The translations under genes and the position numbers were made by a program. The notes beneath the pieces were generated by a model that had not been told where the DNA came from, made no database searches, and saw nothing but the letters and a program-made list of their open reading frames with translations. From Kaistia hirudinis (GTDB lineage: Bacteria; Pseudomonadota; Alphaproteobacteria; Rhizobiales; Kaistiaceae), in the NCBI RefSeq assembly GCF_014196455.1, contig NZ_JACIDS010000005.1:496001-560000 (forward strand): a DNA stretch of 64,000 nt, in the 5' to 3' direction. Shown piece after piece: positions 25,526 to 33,447 of the stretch. How positions within the stretch are numbered: the stretch's first letter is position 1; each line of letters starts with the position of its first letter.

Positions 25526-26740
25526 ATGTCCGCGCTGCTTCGTCTTGCCATCGCCGGCGCCCTCGCCGTCGTGATGGCCGCGCTCTCGGCTGCCGCCTCG
25601 GCGGCGCCAATCGCAGTCTCCTCGGGCGTCAGCTATGAGGAGATCGGTGTCTGGAGCGCCGACAGGCTCAACCAGGTCCTCACGGCCGACGCGCCGAAAT
25701 TCTTCAACATCGCGGTCACCTATACGCCCGCGAAGAATGCAGTACGGCTCTATCGCGTGAGCTACGACTCCGTCGTGCCGGAGCGCGGCAACAAGCCGAT
25801 CAAGGCGACCGGACTGCTCGCGATCCCCGATACCGGCGCGACCAGCTTCCCGCTGCTCTCCTACCAGCACGGCACGGTCTATCTGAAGACGCAGGTCCCG
25901 TCCGTCCCCGAACAGTCGACCGAGACCGAGCTGGTGCTCGCCCAGTTCGCGGGCCAGGGCTATGTGGTCATCGGCGCCGACTATTTCGGCATGGGCGGCG
26001 GGTCCGACGAGCCCGAGGGCTACATGGTCAAGGCCAGCCACCAGCAGGCGACCTTCGACATGCTGATGGCGTCGCGCGCCGTCCTCGCCGCGATGAAGAT
26101 CGAGACGCCGAAGCTCTTCCTCGGCGGCTGGTCGCAGGGCGGCTATGTAACGATGGCCTTTCTCGAGAAACTGGAGCAAACCGGCGTCAAGGTCGATGCC
26201 ACGGCGACGGCCAGTGCGCCGCTCGACGTCTATATGGTGCTGTCCGGCTTCCTCGACTTCCCGCGCAAGATCGACGCCGACTGGGTGCCGATCCTGTTCA
26301 TCCTGTCGTCCTTCTCCTTCGAGAACTATTACGGCGTCCCCGGCCTCGCGCGCTCGCTGCTCAACGACGACTATTACGAGATATCGCGGAAGGTCTATGA
26401 GCGCGAGAATGTCGACGCCTCGCAGATCCCGACCGACGTCAAGAAGCTGGTGCGCCCCGAATACTTCGACCCCACCTTCTTCGCCGCATCGGCGTTCGGC
26501 CGCATCGCCGCGGCGTCCGACGCCTATCGCTGGATCATCCGCACGCCGGTTCACAACTATTACGGCGAGATGGACGAGGTGATCTCGGTCGGCCTCGGAC
26601 GGCTGGCGATGACCTACCAGCAGGCGATCGGCGCCGGCAATCCGGCGGTCGAGGCGATTTCGACCGGCAAGACCGACCATCGCGGCACCTTCGCCACGTC
26701 CGTGCCGCTGTGGAAGCAGTGGTTCGACGGATTGCAGTAG
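25526..26740 (+). CDS. Secreted alpha/beta hydrolase (secretory lipase-like)
   Basis: A 404-residue exported esterase or lipase. Residues 1-28 form a signal peptide (hydrophobic run then AASAAP). The nucleophile elbow is G201-W-S203-Q-G, and late Asp/His candidates lie in YYGEMDEVI and TGKTDHRGT. The overall pattern, with a large insertion between about 205 and 330, resembles secretory lipase-type hydrolases. It starts 60 bases after the alcohol dehydrogenase; a shared transcript is possible but the role is different. Substrate unknown. Confidence 0.82.
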   Translation: MSALLRLAIAGALAVVMAALSAAASAAPIAVSSGVSYEEIGVWSADRLNQVLTADAPKFFNIAVTYTPAKNAVRLYRVSYDSVVPERGNKPIKATGLLAIPDTGATSFPLLSYQHGTVYLKTQVPSVPEQSTETELVLAQFAGQGYVVIGADYFGMGGGSDEPEGYMVKASHQQATFDMLMASRAVLAAMKIETPKLFLGGWSQGGYVTMAFLEKLEQTGVKVDATATASAPLDVYMVLSGFLDFPRKIDADWVPILFILSSFSFENYYGVPGLARSLLNDDYYEISRKVYERENVDASQIPTDVKKLVRPEYFDPTFFAASAFGRIAAASDAYRWIIRTPVHNYYGEMDEVISVGLGRLAMTYQQAIGAGNPAVEAISTGKTDHRGTFATSVPLWKQWFDGLQ

Positions 26741-26750
26741 CCGCGCCCGA

Positions 26751-27656
26751 TCAGCCTGGCGGCAGCGCCTTGATGAAATCGATGAAGGCCCGAAGCGGCG
26801 CCGGCACGAGACGGCGCCCGGGATAATAGAGATAGGGGCCGGAAAAGGGCTGCCACCAGTCTTCGAGCACCGGCTCCAGCGCGCCGCTCGAAAAATAGGG
26901 CCGCAGCCAGTCCTCGAAGATCGCGACGATACCCACGCCCCGCGCCGCCGACTCGATCGCGAGATCGAAGGCCGCGCCGGGCTGGACGATCAGCGGACCG
27001 TTGACGCGAACCCGTTCGATCTTGCCGTCCTGCTCGAATTCCCAGTCATGCAGCGCACCGCTCGTGAGGCGCGCCGTGATGCAGCGGTGGTGCAGCAGGT
27101 CCTGGGGATGGTTCGGCCGTCCATGGCGATCGAGATAGGCTGGCGCGGCGCCGCAGGCGAAGCGCTGCCGCCGCGGGCCGATCGGCACCGCGATCATGTC
27201 CTGCGCCAGCCGCTCGTCATAGCGGATGCCGGCGTCGCAGCCTTCGGCCACCAGATCGACGAAGGCATCCTCCGCCACGATGTCCAGGCGGATATCCGGA
27301 TAGGCCGCGAGGAACGGTGCCACGATCTGGGGCAGCACCAGCCGCGCCGCGCTGAACGGCACATTGAGGCGCAGCGGCCCCGCCGGCCGGTCGCGAAACC
27401 CGTTCACGATGTCGAGCGCCGAATCCACTTCGCGCAGCGCCGGCTCCAGCCGCTCCAATAGACGCCGGCCGGCCTCGGTCGGCACCACGCTCCGCGTCGT
27501 CCGGTTGAAGAGACGCATGCCGAGCGCCTCTTCGAGACGCCGCACAGCTTCGCTGACGCCCGAGGCGCTGCTGCCGAGCGTCTTGGCCGCACCGCGGAAG
27601 CCGCCTGCCTTCGCGACGGCCATGAAGGCGGAGAGATCGCCGAGGTCGGGTTTCAT
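26751..27656 (-). CDS. LysR-family transcriptional regulator
   Basis: A 301-residue LysR regulator: N-terminal winged helix (1-62; GFRGAAKTLGSSASGVSEAVRRLEE region, NRTTRSV) and a C-terminal effector-binding domain from about 92. It is of the group often divergent from oxidoreductase genes; the aldo-keto reductase at 27751 is transcribed from the opposite strand 95 bases away, and is the probable target. It converges tightly on the lipase gene. Confidence 0.9.
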   Translation of the reverse strand: MKPDLGDLSAFMAVAKAGGFRGAAKTLGSSASGVSEAVRRLEEALGMRLFNRTTRSVVPTEAGRRLLERLEPALREVDSALDIVNGFRDRPAGPLRLNVPFSAARLVLPQIVAPFLAAYPDIRLDIVAEDAFVDLVAEGCDAGIRYDERLAQDMIAVPIGPRRQRFACGAAPAYLDRHGRPNHPQDLLHHRCITARLTSGALHDWEFEQDGKIERVRVNGPLIVQPGAAFDLAIESAARGVGIVAIFEDWLRPYFSSGALEPVLEDWWQPFSGPYLYYPGRRLVPAPLRAFIDFIKALPPG

Positions 27657-27750
27657 TGTTCGCAGTTCCGTACGGGCTGTGCGGATTGTGGCGGATTATC
27701 GCGCAGTCGGCCAGACACTAGTTGCAGGGCGTCCTCAGAGGAGATCCATC

Positions 27751-28626
27751 ATGAGCACGTCCGGCAACACGAACACCTACACCCTCGGCACCCGCTCCGT
27801 CAGGCGGCTCGGCTATGGCGCGATGCAGCTCGCCGGTCCCGGCGTCTTCGGTCCGCCGAAGGATCCCGCCGCAGCGCAGGACGTGCTGCGCGCGGTCGTC
27901 GAGAGCGGTATCGATCACATCGACACGGCCGACATCTATGGCCCGCACGTCACCAATCGTCTCATCCACGCCGCGCTCGCCCCCTATGCCGACGATCTGA
28001 CGATCGTCACCAAGGTCGGCGCGCGACGCGGCGTCGATGCCTCCTGGATCCCGGCCTTCGCGCCGGAGGAACTGGTGGCGCAAATCTACCAGAATCTCGG
28101 CAGCCTCGGGCTCGGCCAACTGGAAGTCGTCAATGTGCGCCTGATGTTCGATCCCTTCACCCCGACCGAAGGCCCGATCGAGGCACAGGTCGAGGCGCTG
28201 GCCAAATTGCGTGAGCAGGGGCTGATCCGCCATATCGGCCTCAGCAACGCCACCGCGGCCCAGATCGCCGCCGCCCGGCGGATCGTCCCCATCGTCTGCG
28301 TCCAGAACTTCTATAATCTCGCCCATCGCGACGATGACGCGCTGATCGATGCGCTTGCCGCAGACGGCATCGCCTATGTGCCCTTCTTCCCGCTCGGCGG
28401 CTTCTCGCCGCTGCAGTCGTCGACCCTGACCTCGGTCGCAGCCGAGCTCGGCGCGACGCCGATGCAGGTCGCGATCGCCTGGCTGCTCCAGCGTTCGCCC
28501 AATATCCTGCTCATCCCCGGCACCTCCTCGCTCGCTCACCTCAAGGAGAACATCGCCGCGTCCGGGCTGGAGCTGCCCGCCGATGCGATCGCGAGACTCG
28601 ACGGCATCGCGGCGCAGGCCGCCTGA
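27751..28626 (+). CDS. Aldo-keto reductase
   Basis: A 291-residue NADPH-dependent aldo-keto reductase. The LGYGAMQL start, HIDTADIYG (catalytic Asp and Tyr), and KVGARRG (catalytic Lys) are present. It follows an AGAGGAGA ribosome site. Divergent from the LysR regulator at 26751-27656, which may be induced by reactive aldehydes. The exact substrate is not determined. Confidence 0.9.
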   Translation: MSTSGNTNTYTLGTRSVRRLGYGAMQLAGPGVFGPPKDPAAAQDVLRAVVESGIDHIDTADIYGPHVTNRLIHAALAPYADDLTIVTKVGARRGVDASWIPAFAPEELVAQIYQNLGSLGLGQLEVVNVRLMFDPFTPTEGPIEAQVEALAKLREQGLIRHIGLSNATAAQIAAARRIVPIVCVQNFYNLAHRDDDALIDALAADGIAYVPFFPLGGFSPLQSSTLTSVAAELGATPMQVAIAWLLQRSPNILLIPGTSSLAHLKENIAASGLELPADAIARLDGIAAQAA

Positions 28627-28708
28627 CCGGCCACCTCTTGCGCGAGGCCGCGCCAGGCTCCAGAAAGGCGCGGTCCTGCGTGGAGGATGCGTCTTGAGGG
28701 GAGCGAGC

Positions 28709-29629
28709 TTGGGTCCGGAGATCGTCTGCATCGGCGAGCCGATGTTCGAACTGAACCAGCCGAAGAACGGTGGCGACTTTCATCCGGGCCATGGCGGCGA
28801 CGCATCGAACTGCGCCGTCGCCGCCGCGCGCCAGGGCGCCTCGGTCGGCATGATCACGGCGCTCGGCGCGGATTCATTCGGCCAGTCCTTCCTCGAGCTT
28901 TGGCGCGGCGAGGGCATGGATGTGAGCGCGGTCAAGATCGATCAGGGCGCGCCGACCGGCCTCTATTTCGTGACACATGGCCCCGAGGGCCATGTCTTTT
29001 CCTATCGCCGCGCCGGCTCCGCCGCGAGCCGCCTGACGCCGGAAGAGCTGCCGCTCGATTATGTCCGCAACGCCCGCGTGATCCACGCCTCGGGCATCAG
29101 CCAGGCCATTTCATCGGCCGCCGCCGACCTCGTCTTTCTCGCCATGCGCACGGCGCGCACCGCCGGGACGCTGGTCTCCTACGACACCAATCTGCGTCTA
29201 CGCCTATGGCCGATCGACCGGGCGCGGGCGATCATCCACGCGGCCGTGGCGCTTTCGGACATCGTCAAGACGAGCGCTGAGGATGCGAAGGAGCTGGCGG
29301 GAACGATCGAGCCGGACCGCATCGCCGATTTCTATCTCGGCCTCGGACCGAAGATCGTCATCGTGACCATGGGGCCGGATGGCGCGCTGGTCGCGACGCC
29401 CAGCGGGCGTGATCGCGTCGCCGCCATTCCCGTGCGCCCGGTCGATGCGACCGGCGCTGGCGACACCTTCGACGGTGCCTTCCTGGCGGAATATCTGCGC
29501 GAGGGCGATCCGTTCGCCGCCGCGCGCTATGCCAATGCGGCGGCGGGCCTCGCCACCGAGGGCTACGGCGCCGTAGCGCCGATGCCGAAGCGTGCCGCCG
29601 TCATCGCGGCGCTTGCCGAGCGGAGCTGA
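28709..29629 (+). CDS. PfkB-family carbohydrate kinase
   Basis: A 306-residue sugar kinase with the glycine-rich HGGDASNCAVA segment near residue 30 and the C-terminal VDATGAGDTFDGAF catalytic signature (about 248). Resemblance is to 2-keto-3-deoxygluconate kinases, but fructose- or nucleoside-type substrates are not excluded. There is no ATG near the start; TTG at 28709 follows GGGGAG, and TTG 28694 follows GGAGG, so either is possible. It may be cotranscribed with the aldo-keto reductase 82 bases before. A hairpin (29650-29681) follows. Confidence 0.8.
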   Translation: MGPEIVCIGEPMFELNQPKNGGDFHPGHGGDASNCAVAAARQGASVGMITALGADSFGQSFLELWRGEGMDVSAVKIDQGAPTGLYFVTHGPEGHVFSYRRAGSAASRLTPEELPLDYVRNARVIHASGISQAISSAAADLVFLAMRTARTAGTLVSYDTNLRLRLWPIDRARAIIHAAVALSDIVKTSAEDAKELAGTIEPDRIADFYLGLGPKIVIVTMGPDGALVATPSGRDRVAAIPVRPVDATGAGDTFDGAFLAEYLREGDPFAAARYANAAAGLATEGYGAVAPMPKRAAVIAALAERS

Positions 29630-29649
29630 CGCAAGACAGAAAAAGCCTC

Positions 29650-29681
29650 GCTCCCCGGCGGCCCGAGTGCCACCGGGGAGC
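29650..29681. terminator. Bidirectional terminator between the kinase and znuA
   Basis: A 9-bp perfect stem (29650-29658 with 29673-29681), extended after one mismatch by three more pairs. Read on the minus strand it is followed by GAGGCTTTTT, so it best serves the leftward zinc operon; on the plus strand the tail lacks T. Confidence 0.65.
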
Positions 29682-29702
29682 AAGGACTCCTGCCGTCTGC
29701 GA

Positions 29703-30626
29703 TCAGGTCCCACTCATCGCGGACAGAAGCTGCGTCTCGTTGTTCTGGAACATTTTCACATAGGTCGGCGCGGGGCCGTCAGCCGGCGACAGCGCGTCCG
29801 AGAACAGCTCGCCGCCGATCTTCACGCCGGTCTCCTGCACGATCTGGTTGAGGAGGCGCGGATCGGTGATGTTCTCGACGAAGATCGCCTGGATCTTCTC
29901 GTCACGGATCTGCTTGATCACGGAGGCGATCTGCGAGGCCGAGACTTCGCTCTCCGTGCTGATCCCCTCCGGCGCGATGAAGGAAACGCCATAGGCGGCG
30001 CCGAAATAACCGAAGGCGTCGTGTGTGGTGACGACCTTGCGCCGCGCTTCCGGCAAGGCGGCGAACTCCTGCTTCAGGCGGGCGTCGATCGTCTTGAGCT
30101 CGCCGATCAGCTTCTCGCCATTGGCCTTGTAGTCCGCCGCGTTGGCCGGATCGGCAGCCGAAAGGCCGGCGACGATGTTGTTCACGTAGATGATGCCGTT
30201 CTGGGCATCCTGCCAGGCATGCGGGTCGACCGCGTGGCCATGCGAATCCTTCTCCAGTTCCGCGGCCTCGTCGGCGTCGCCGTGCCATTCACGCGGCGTC
30301 ACGCCTTCGGAGGCGATCACCGCCTTGCCCTTGAAGCCGGACACGGAGACGAGCCGCTCCAGCCAGTGTTCGAGGCCGAGACCGTTCTCGACGAGGACAT
30401 CGGTCGAGCCGAGCGCCTTCGCATCCTTGGGGCTCGGCTCGAAGGCGTGGGCATCGCCATTCGGCCCGACGAGCGTCGTGACGGTGACATGATCGCCCCC
30501 GACCTCGGCCGCGAGGTCGCCGAGGACGGAGAAGCTGGCCACGACCTTGACCGGCTCGGCCGCGAAGGCGGCGCCGCCGAGCGAAAGCGTCATGGCAAGA
30601 GCGAGGGAAAAACGCTTGAGCTTCAT
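29703..30626 (-). CDS. znuA: Zinc/metal ABC transporter substrate-binding protein
   Basis: A 307-residue periplasmic cluster A-I metal-binding protein, signal peptide 1-22 (AAFAAEP). Metal-site residues are seen at H60 (NGDAHAFEPSP), H136 (DPHAWQDAQN), a later HDAFGYF histidine, and a C-terminal Asp. A short His-rich loop (about 115-131, HGDAD..DSHGH) fits a zinc protein better than a manganese one. It is the last gene of the leftward operon, 30 bases after znuB. The Zur-like box ahead of the operon supports zinc. Confidence 0.88.
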   Translation of the reverse strand: MKLKRFSLALAMTLSLGGAAFAAEPVKVVASFSVLGDLAAEVGGDHVTVTTLVGPNGDAHAFEPSPKDAKALGSTDVLVENGLGLEHWLERLVSVSGFKGKAVIASEGVTPREWHGDADEAAELEKDSHGHAVDPHAWQDAQNGIIYVNNIVAGLSAADPANAADYKANGEKLIGELKTIDARLKQEFAALPEARRKVVTTHDAFGYFGAAYGVSFIAPEGISTESEVSASQIASVIKQIRDEKIQAIFVENITDPRLLNQIVQETGVKIGGELFSDALSPADGPAPTYVKMFQNNETQLLSAMSGT

Positions 30627-30656
30627 CGGATTGCTCCTGTTTCTCGAATCGGGATC

Positions 30657-31529
30657 TCAGCCGCGGAGATGCCGCGGCCGGAAGGCGCGGGCGAGATAGC
30701 TGCCGCGCGGACCGGCGAGGATCGAGCCGGCATGGATCGCGCCGGCGGTCAGGATGATCGCGGGCGAGGAAGGCAGGTCAGCCTGATAGGACAGCACCAG
30801 GCCGACGAAGGAGGAGAGGATGCCGATCACGGCCGCGGCCACGATCTGGCCGAGAATGGTCTCGCCCCAGAACGAGGATGACGCGGCCGGCAGGATGATG
30901 AGCCCGACGACCATCAGCGTGCCCAGCGCGTTGAAGCCGCCGACCAGATTTAGCACTACCAGCGTCAGGAAGAGGAAGTGGACGAGCCCGCCCGAGCCGC
31001 CGACGCTCTTCAGGAATCCGGGATCGAAGCACTCCGCGACCAGCAGCCGATAGACCAGCGCCAGCGCCAGCAGCGTGATGGTTGCGATGGAGGCGATCAG
31101 GATCAGCGCCGCGTCGTCGAGCGCGAGCACATTGCCGAACAGCACATGCAACAGATCGATGTTCGAGCCCTTCATCGAGACGATCAGCACGCCGAGCCCG
31201 AGCGAGACCAGATAGAAGGCGGCGAAGCTCGCATCCTCCTTCAGCGGCGTGGAGCGCGCGATCGCGCCGGCGCCAAGCGCGACGAGCAGGCCGGCAATGA
31301 CGCCGCCCGTTGTCATGGCGAAGAGCGAGAAGCCGGAGAGCAGGAAGCCGATCGCGGCGCCCGGCAGGATCGCATGCGCCATCACGTCGCCCATCAGGCT
31401 CATGCGGCGCAGGATCAGGAACACGCCGATCGGCGCGCCGGACAGCGACAGCGCCACGCAGCCGACCAGGGCCCGCCGCATGAAGCCGAAATCGGCGAAC
31501 GGCGCGATCAGGAGATCGTAGACGCTCAC
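30657..31529 (-). CDS. znuB: Zinc/metal ABC transporter permease
   Basis: A 290-residue ABC-3 family permease with about eight or nine hydrophobic segments; GDVMAHAILPGAAIGF and VGLIILPAA are family blocks. I start it at GTG 31529, whose GTGA overlaps the stop of the ATPase gene, and an AGAGG lies upstream; the frame is open to 31634 but would run inside the ATPase gene. Forms the channel with the ATPase ZnuC. Confidence 0.88.
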   Translation of the reverse strand: MSVYDLLIAPFADFGFMRRALVGCVALSLSGAPIGVFLILRRMSLMGDVMAHAILPGAAIGFLLSGFSLFAMTTGGVIAGLLVALGAGAIARSTPLKEDASFAAFYLVSLGLGVLIVSMKGSNIDLLHVLFGNVLALDDAALILIASIATITLLALALVYRLLVAECFDPGFLKSVGGSGGLVHFLFLTLVVLNLVGGFNALGTLMVVGLIILPAASSSFWGETILGQIVAAAVIGILSSFVGLVLSYQADLPSSPAIILTAGAIHAGSILAGPRGSYLARAFRPRHLRG

Positions 31530-32275
31530 GCCGCGGGCCTCTTGCAAAGCTCGGCGTCGTCCTCGAAGGCTTCCTGCATGCGCCGCGACCGCGCGAGATT
31601 TTCCTCGGTCAGAACCGTTTCGGTCGGCCCCCACGCGACCTGCTCGCGCGCAAGAAGCAGCGTCTGAGGGATGTATTCACGGACGAGGTCGAAATCGTGC
31701 AGCACGGCGATCACTGTCCGCCCCTCGCGATGCCAGCGGCAGACGAGGTCGAGCAGCACCTCGGTCGTGCGCGCGTCGATCGCGGTGAAGGGTTCGTCGA
31801 GCAGGATCAGACGCGAATCCTGGAGAAGCAGCCGCGCGAACAGCGCGCGCTGGAACTGCCCGCCCGACAGCGAACCGACGCTGCGATCCTCGAAACCGGA
31901 CAGACCGACCGTCTCCAGCGCAGCCTCGACGTCGCGCATCGCCGCGCCGCCCATGCGGCGAAACGGCCCGAAGCGGCGCCACAGGCCCATCGCCGCGAGT
32001 TCAACGACCCGCATGGGAAAGCCACGGTCCAGCGCGCTCTGCTGCGGCAGATAGGCGATGTCGCTCCGGCGCACGCCTTCGAGCGCGATCGTGCCTGCAT
32101 CGGGACGGATCAACCCGACAATGCCCTTGAGCAGGGTCGACTTGCCGGCGCCGTTCGGGCCCGCGATCGCCGTGAACGAGCCCGCCGCAAACGAACCTGA
32201 AAGATGATGCACCGCCGGATGGCGACGGTAGGACAGCGTCACGTCGGAGCAGCGGACGGCGGGGTCGGACGACAC
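31526..32275 (-). CDS. znuC: Zinc/metal ABC transporter ATPase
   Basis: A 249-residue ATPase. Walker A GPNGAGKST lies near residue 40, the signature LSGGQFQRAL near 130 and Walker B LILLDEPFTAID follows. It overlaps the permease gene by four bases and starts eight bases after the small His-rich membrane-protein gene, so the four leftward genes form one operon. Confidence 0.9.
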   Translation of the reverse strand: MSSDPAVRCSDVTLSYRRHPAVHHLSGSFAAGSFTAIAGPNGAGKSTLLKGIVGLIRPDAGTIALEGVRRSDIAYLPQQSALDRGFPMRVVELAAMGLWRRFGPFRRMGGAAMRDVEAALETVGLSGFEDRSVGSLSGGQFQRALFARLLLQDSRLILLDEPFTAIDARTTEVLLDLVCRWHREGRTVIAVLHDFDLVREYIPQTLLLAREQVAWGPTETVLTEENLARSRRMQEAFEDDAELCKRPAA

Positions 32276-32283
32276 GGCGGACC

Positions 32284-32544
32284 TCAGCCCATAGCCCAGA
32301 GAACGGCGAGCCAGATCAGGCCCGCCAGCAGGAGCGCCAGCGCCATGCGGTCGAGCGCCGAGGCGAGGAAGAACCGCTCACCCGCCCGACGCCGGCTCCC
32401 GGCGACAGCCGGCGCACGCGCCGCCGCGCCGTGCGAGTGACCGGGTGCGTGGGCGTGATCATGGGGCTCCGGCTCGGCCAAAGCCGGCACCGATGCCCCC
32501 GTGCCCGGCGAGCTCCTCCCGATCGATTCCCGAAATGCCATCAT
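32284..32544 (-). CDS. Small His-rich single-pass membrane protein of the zinc operon
   Basis: An 86-residue protein, first in the leftward zinc operon. Residues 28-38 carry five His (DHAHAPGHSH), a typical zinc- or nickel-binding cluster; residues 64-84 form one hydrophobic segment, so it probably sits in the inner membrane with the His cluster on one side. Its stop is eight bases before znuC. I do not recognise a family. It could buffer or hand over zinc, or be a membrane sensor. ATG at 32544 or 32541 are both possible. The Zur-like box lies about 30 bases upstream. Confidence 0.65.
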   Translation of the reverse strand: MMAFRESIGRSSPGTGASVPALAEPEPHDHAHAPGHSHGAAARAPAVAGSRRRAGERFFLASALDRMALALLLAGLIWLAVLWAMG

Positions 32545-32576
32545 CGTCCCTTCGGCCGCCCCGGCCTGTCAGATGT

Positions 32577-32590
32577 TATGTTATATCATT
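32577..32590. promoter_or_regulatory. Zur-like operator of the zinc operon
   Basis: TATGTTATATCATT matches the alphaproteobacterial Zur palindrome core AATGTTATAACATT at 12 of 14 positions. It lies 33 bases before the His-rich protein start, where a repressor would block a promoter. No zur gene is in the window. Confidence 0.6.
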
Positions 32591-32699
32591 CCGCATCGCG
32601 CAAGAGGGAAATCCGCCGGCATCGAGGCCCTGCGACAGGATGGCGCCGCAGCGCGCCCCGAAGCGGAAAGCCGACGAAAAAGACGAGGATGACCAATGA

Positions 32700-32716
32700 T
32701 TTAGAACGATTGCAAA
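32700..32716. promoter_or_regulatory. Irr/ICE-like box upstream of the imelysin operon
   Basis: TTTAGAA-CGA-TTGCAAA matches the iron control element TTTAGAA-N3-TTCTAAA at 12 of 14 specified positions, 169 bases before the first gene of the rightward operon. In alphaproteobacteria this element binds Irr and links transcription to iron status. The match in the right half is imperfect. Confidence 0.4.
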
Positions 32717-32738
32717 CTCTGACTATTTCTTGACTTTG

Positions 32739-32758
32739 CCTTTCAACATGCTGAAAGG
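32739..32758. promoter_or_regulatory. Twenty-base palindrome in the control region
   Basis: CCTTTCA-(6)-TGAAAGG, with the central CATG also symmetric, 126 bases before the Cys-containing gene. It could be a second operator or an RNA hairpin in the leader. Confidence 0.35.
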
Positions 32759-32884
32759 TGCGGCCTTGGCGGCGCTCCCTTGGGTTCCGGCGATTATTGT
32801 CCGGGTCCGTGGCGCCGATCGACTGGGCTCACATCTCGACGGCCGCTCGCTTGCGAGCATCGACGAACGGCGGAAGGACGGGAA

Positions 32885-33385
32885 ATGGGGACTTTTCGCG
32901 GCTGCGGCAGCTTCTGTCGCTATCTCGACCGCCGGGCGGAGCGCCTCGTGATCGAGGGCTATCGGCGCTGGACCATGGGCGGGGAGTTCGGCTCGCTCGG
33001 CAATTTCGAACGCACCGCCGACTTCTTCATGGATGAACTCGGCTCGGTCGAGGGACGGCGGCTCTTTCTCGCCTTCGCGCGCTGGCTGGATGCCGTCCAC
33101 GCCTTCCGTGATCTTCCGGCGCATTCGAGCCCGGTCGAATGCCCCAATCTCTGCCGCGACGAATGCATGGTGCTGGCCATGGTTGCCGCGGCCCAGTCCG
33201 AGGATCGCGAGGGCGTCTTTGCCGCCACGCGCCGCCTCGTCGAGCCGGAAGGCGTCGCGCCCGCCGCTGCCGCGGCCGAGGGCTTCGCCGCCGAACTCGC
33301 CGGCTGCGGCCATCTGCTTCTGCCCGTGCCGGCGGCCGTCGTGCGCGACATCGCCGACCGCCCGGCCCGCAGCGCCTATCACTGA
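32885..33385 (+). CDS. Small Cys-containing protein, first gene of the imelysin operon
   Basis: A 166-residue predicted cytoplasmic protein with no signal peptide. Notable are an N-terminal GCGSFC pair (residues about 6 and 10) and a CPNLCRDEC cluster (three Cys, near 85-95), possible metal or Fe-S ligands. The rest is helical and Ala-rich. I chose the ATG at 32885, after AAGGACGGGA; the frame opens earlier but that region is the control region. It lies 62 bases ahead of the imelysin gene. I do not recognise a family; its place behind an iron-type box suggests an iron-linked role, perhaps a sensor or maturation factor. Confidence 0.6.
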   Translation: MGTFRGCGSFCRYLDRRAERLVIEGYRRWTMGGEFGSLGNFERTADFFMDELGSVEGRRLFLAFARWLDAVHAFRDLPAHSSPVECPNLCRDECMVLAMVAAAQSEDREGVFAATRRLVEPEGVAPAAAAAEGFAAELAGCGHLLLPVPAAVVRDIADRPARSAYH

Positions 33386-33447
33386 GCCTTCCGGTGCGGC
33401 CGGGTGACCGGCAGCCGCGCGGCAAGGCCCGTCAAACGGAGATACGA

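Larger units (their letters stand above)
32545..32884. other. Divergent control region between the zinc and iron-type operons
   Basis: A 340-base spacer, the longest gene-free stretch in the window. It holds a Zur-like box near the zinc operon start, an Irr/ICE-like box near the middle and a palindrome (32739-32758). Small open frames (for example 32730-32951) exist but overlap the start of the next gene and lack protein features; I do not call them. Confidence 0.6.

Noticed and set aside
32730-32951. A 73-codon plus-strand frame in the zinc/iron control region
   Set aside because: Overlaps the start of the Cys-containing gene in another frame and begins inside a palindrome; no protein features beyond a weak hydrophobic stretch.
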